Below are positions 61,501 through 64,000 of a DNA stretch of 64,000 nucleotides, in pieces. The stretch lies in contig JAKZAP010000008.1 of NCBI GenBank assembly GCA_023053575.1, positions 3,242,715-3,306,714 on the forward strand, written 5' to 3'. The notes below the pieces were generated by a model. The model was given only the letters and a program-made list of their open reading frames with translations. It did not search any database and was not told the DNA's origin. The number at the start of each line of letters is the position of its first letter. Position 1 is the first letter of the stretch. The stretch is from Branchinecta lynchi (lineage: Eukaryota > Arthropoda > Branchiopoda > Anostraca > Branchinectidae). The translations under genes and the position numbers were made by a program.

Positions 61501-62350
61501 CAAAATATTTGTCTATCTTAAATGTAACCTCACATGTGTCTGTTTTTTTTTACTTTTTGTGACTCCACCTAAATATTTTTCTTTCTCTTTGCTTGCTCTC
61601 TTTCACTTTTAGAAGGCCATAGGCATTAAGTAAGTAAGTAATATATTTCTGACCCGCTATTTTCAAAAGCGGAGTATGTAAAATAAAATAAAGACCTTAA
61701 ATAAAACACAACAAAAACAAATAAAATATAAAGTTTTTCATTCTTCGGCCAGAAAAGAATGTAGAATGTCATGCGCTGGCTAGGCCTAGTTGTCCATAAA
61801 TTTTGGCAGAGCTGACGAAATTTCCAAAAGTGTGACCCTGGAACTGCTCCGTTAGCATGTGGCTATAGCATAAATTTTGCAAATAAATCAGGTTCTTTGC
61901 GTACTTATAATAGCACTTTCTCACCTATTGCAACTCCTTCTTCCGTAGAACATGTGCAACACCAGAGCATTGATTTGATTGACCAGAGATGCCCCCTATC
62001 ATTTAAACATGTGTGTTTTAGGACGTTGGAAGCCAAGTTGGTGAACCTCGCTTTTAGAGATGCCCCCTATCATTTAAACATGTGTGTTTTAGGACGTTGG
62101 AAGCCAAGTTGGTGAACCTCGCTTTTCCTTCACTCATCACACGGTCGCGGTGTCAGACCTATGGGTAGGCAAAGGAGGCCTTAGAAGTCGATTTGCGTCA
62201 TGCAGTAACGACCAGACTTGCATCTTGTATGATCTCGCCTCCGGGAAGTCGTTGCTGAAGATAGTTCTGGATGTTGGATTGCGAGCTGTGACGTCAGATC
62301 TGGTGGAATCTGCTTTGTATATTGGTGCAGCTGACGGGCGTATCTTTCAG
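58392..62350 (+). CDS. WDR18: WDR18, WD-repeat protein of ribosome biogenesis (exons 1-3; gene continues beyond window or is not found)
   Basis: Exons 58392-58574, 59973-60251 and 62093-62350 give 240 residues; the human protein has about 432. WDR18 works with TEX10, PELP1 and the SUMO protease SENP3 (yeast Ipi3-Rix1-Ipi1) in late 60S maturation. Exon 2 carries AAPVLSLD-type blade starts and ILLWQVSTGHLVATVLRHYQ; exon 3 carries SRFASCSNDQTCILYDLASG and RAVTSDL..ALYIGAADGRIFQ, which align with human SSLDQTVKLWEVSSGE and GSEGSIFQ. All introns are GT-AG and phase 0. The exon 1 acceptor TCATGTTTTAG lies 10 bases before the ATG, so a spliced leader precedes it. Intron 1 holds a hAT MITE, and intron 2 a LINE end and a duplicated acceptor. 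No further exon was found from 62351 to 64000. Confidence 0.9.
58630..58942. mobile_element. hAT-type MITE with duplication CTTGTGAC in WDR18 intron 1
   Basis: CTTGTGAC at 58622-58629 and 58943-58950, exactly 8 bp. Ends CAGGGTTGCCACAT and ATGTGGCAACCCTG are perfect inverted repeats. Inside are gagtgac/gtcact words. It lies about 55 bp after the exon 1 donor. Confidence 0.92.
59973..60251 (+). CDS. WDR18: WDR18 exon 2
   Basis: Acceptor TTTTTTTCTCCAG, donor GTATTA, 93 codons. It begins VWSLNRQDQQTLRIVAPAPV and contains two WD blades ending LLWQVSTG and VNVWNVGD. Confidence 0.92.
61620..61850 (-). mobile_element. 5'-truncated LINE 3' end with hairpin and TTAC tail in WDR18 intron 2
   Basis: In - it reads VTLLEISSALPKFMDN, a stop, then PAHDILHSFLAEE and stop. 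The hairpin (CCGCTTT..GCGG) is followed by (TTAC)n at 61627-61642. Same family as 13990-14245. Confidence 0.65.
61987..62128 (+). repeat. 71-bp tandem duplication over the WDR18 exon 3 acceptor
   Basis: agatgccccctatcatttaa.. through gttggtgaacctcgctttt is repeated exactly at offset 71 (61987 and 62058). Each copy has the acceptor and the first 12 codons. Only the downstream copy is followed by the rest of the exon. Confidence 0.95.
62093..62350 (+). CDS. WDR18: WDR18 exon 3
   Basis: Acceptor TGTGTGTTTTAG (second of two identical acceptors), donor GTAAGT, 86 codons from DVGSQVGEPRFSFTHHTVAV to GAADGRIFQ. Use of the first acceptor copy (exon start 62022) would hit a TAG after 11 codons. Confidence 0.9.
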
Positions 62351-62534
62351 GTAAGTTGCCACACAAATACTTGCCGGGTGAAATTATCAATTTTCTTGTT
62401 GTTGGTACTTGTCAAGTTTCCAGACTCCCCGCTCTCGGAAGCGGAGGTTGGATGCAAAATATTTGAAAACTGTTAAAGCCTAAAATAGAAAAAGCGAGAT
62501 TTTCGTTTTTTTTTTTCTTGATCAGCTAGTTACC

Positions 62535-62610
62535 CCTCCAAGATGATGTGCGAGGGATAAATAAAATTTCGGATATTTCTGTTGCACTTCCGGCGAACCG
62601 TCCTCAGCGA
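62535..62610. repeat. Single arm of the GATGATGTGCG repeat
   Basis: ccaagatgatgtgcgaggg..gttgcacttccggcgaacc matches the left arm of the inverted repeat at 26432. Confidence 0.55.
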
Positions 62611-63081
62611 AGAAAACAAAACTAAATCATAAAATCCACCACGATAACAAATCTCGTTTTTTCTATTTTATGAAATGAATGGTCAGCTTGGCTTCAAACC
62701 TTATATAGTGTCAAATCCATGGTAGATTAGTTGGAAAATCTTGCAAAATAGTAGTCGAAAACGCAACGACCTGCTTGTCCAAAATAAAAATAAAAAAAAC
62801 TAATTTTGAAGCTTCTCATGTCCTTATTTTAAAGAGTTATTGGCGACCTAAAGCGTCCGGCGAAGTTTCACTGCTTGACTTGCTATCTCGGTTCGGCCGA
62901 AAAAGCGCATCAAAAGATCGTCGGTGATAAACGAAACAATAGGTGTGTTTTTTGTCTGAATTCTCAACTCTTGCTGTTCAATTCTCGACTCTCATACAAA
63001 TTACATTTTTTGCGCCGTCTCACTTCGCCATTCTTACATTTGACAAAAAAAAACTAATTTGGCAACCCGGTAATACCTGTT

Positions 63082-63547
63082 TAAGGTTTAACTGAAAATT
63101 AAACCTTTTTTAACTGTGTCATTTAACTGAATACACTGAATTATTTGGATTCTGTAAAGGATTTTTTTTTAGTTTCCACTATCTGCTCTAGTTATGACGT
63201 TCAGAATATCTGCGGCCGTCCCCACAGCGTAAATTCTACTATGACGTCGGAAATTTTAATCTCAACACAGACACGGCTTTTCAGTGGGCAGTGGTGAAAT
63301 TGGTGAAGACTACTTAGTGCCTGAACAAAAAAAAAATCATAAATCTTTCTCGTAAGGCATACAACAAAAATACAAGCGCATAAAAGTAGCACAAATCACG
63401 TGGAAATTCCACTATTTGAAAATCGATTATTCGTGAATAGCGGAACAACCAAGTAACGCATTTTCAGCGGGTCTTCAAGCCAATTTAAGTGAATAAATGA
63501 TAGGTAACTAGATTCTCCTATCCGAACCCTTTTCGGTTAAGCTTTAA
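63082..63547 (+). mobile_element. MITE of the GTTTAACTGAAAAG family
   Basis: Ends AAGGTTTAACTGAAAA and CTTTTCGGTTAAGCTTTAA. The body matches 19912-20363 closely (gaattatttggattctg, atatctgcggccgtcccca, gcattttcagcggg). It splits the dispersed repeat shared with 49555-50040. Confidence 0.8.
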
Positions 63548-63774
63548 ACTGATTGAACATCCACCCTTTGCTGACCGATCAGAGAGGAGAACGGAGTATA
63601 AGAATCGAGACTCGAGAGTTAACTATCGAAGTAATTTATGGGTTCTTCGATCACGAAGCTTTCCCCGTTTTCGATTCTCCGTTCCATTAGCAAGCTTAGC
63701 TTCTAGGCATAAACAACACTTTTAATTACAAATACTTAATTATTTTAATTACAAACACAAATACAATTACTTTT

Positions 63775-63990
63775 AATAACAAAAAAGCGCACTGATTAGT
63801 TTGTTTATTTTGAACTTTGTTTTTTCCATGTATTTCGTTGTATACTTAGTAGGCTAATTTGTTTTTAATGGTCAGCTGTTTATTAGTATGTAAGTGTGGG
63901 TTAGTTTGATTGACATGCTGTTCTTCCTTTTTATACATTACTCTTCAGTTTTGAAGGATTCAAATAAATAATAGTAAAAATAATAATAAT
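63775..63990 (+). mobile_element. 5'-truncated LINE 3' UTR with AATAAT-type tail
   Basis: Matches 14395-14625 for about 210 bp, ending caaataaataatagtaaaaataataataat. Too short to assign to one of the coding LINEs in this window. Confidence 0.65.
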
Positions 63991-64000
63991 TGCGAAAGCT

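Noticed and set aside
1..64000. CRISPR arrays, bacterial operons, Shine-Dalgarno sites
   Set aside because: The tandem arrays have no spacer structure, and the genes are spliced and eukaryotic.

Overview
The window is nuclear DNA from an animal, most likely an invertebrate with an intermediate to large, transposon-rich genome. The evidence is spliced metazoan genes with GT-AG introns, a eukaryotic tRNA-Thr gene, and abundant non-LTR retrotransposons, hAT-type elements and foldback elements. The phylum cannot be fixed from the sequence alone.

Four host genes are supported. (1) CNTD1, a cyclin-fold meiotic crossover factor, lies on + in eight small exons from 1837 to 25461. All exon junctions but one are phase-compatible, and the introns are packed with mobile DNA. 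(2) COPS4/CSN4, COP9 signalosome subunit 4, lies on - at 37769-38968 as one intact intronless reading frame. Its ATG directly follows a splice-acceptor-like sequence. (3) A tRNA-Thr(TGT) gene lies at 42981-43052. (4) WDR18, a WD-repeat ribosome-biogenesis factor, lies on + with its first three coding exons at 58392-62350; the rest is outside the window. Two weaker coding candidates lie at 42625 and 47303.

The rest is mobile or repeated DNA in layers. Three unrelated families of non-coding elements appear to share one plan. Each is built from tandem monomers of about 137, 144 or 149 bp, and each has a perfect or near-perfect palindrome at one end; in the first two a GTCC/GTCG-type simple repeat follows the palindrome. 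One 144-bp-family copy (39160-42399) sits cleanly inside the 3' UTR of a LINE, which fixes its ends. Five CR1/L2-like LINE copies or large fragments carry reverse-transcriptase domains; one of them keeps PHD-finger, CCCH-finger and endonuclease parts. Six hAT-type elements have exact 8-bp target duplications, and the largest (26690-32765) encloses two LINEs. Two foldback elements have 10-bp target duplications. There are also at least three other TIR/MITE families and possible Penelope-type hammerhead remnants.

Layout: 1-25.5 kb is CNTD1 and its repeat-filled introns; 25.5-33 kb holds a foldback element and the nested hAT/LINE block; 33-42.5 kb holds a 144-bp-family element, CSN4 and a second such element nested in a LINE; 42.6-47.6 kb holds the tRNA, possible exons and degenerate arrays; 47.7-55.2 kb holds a dispersed repeat and two LINEs; 55.2-64 kb is WDR18 with a broken upstream copy of its first exon. 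The host genes do not form a pathway together; the common theme is host exons surviving between layers of transposon insertion.
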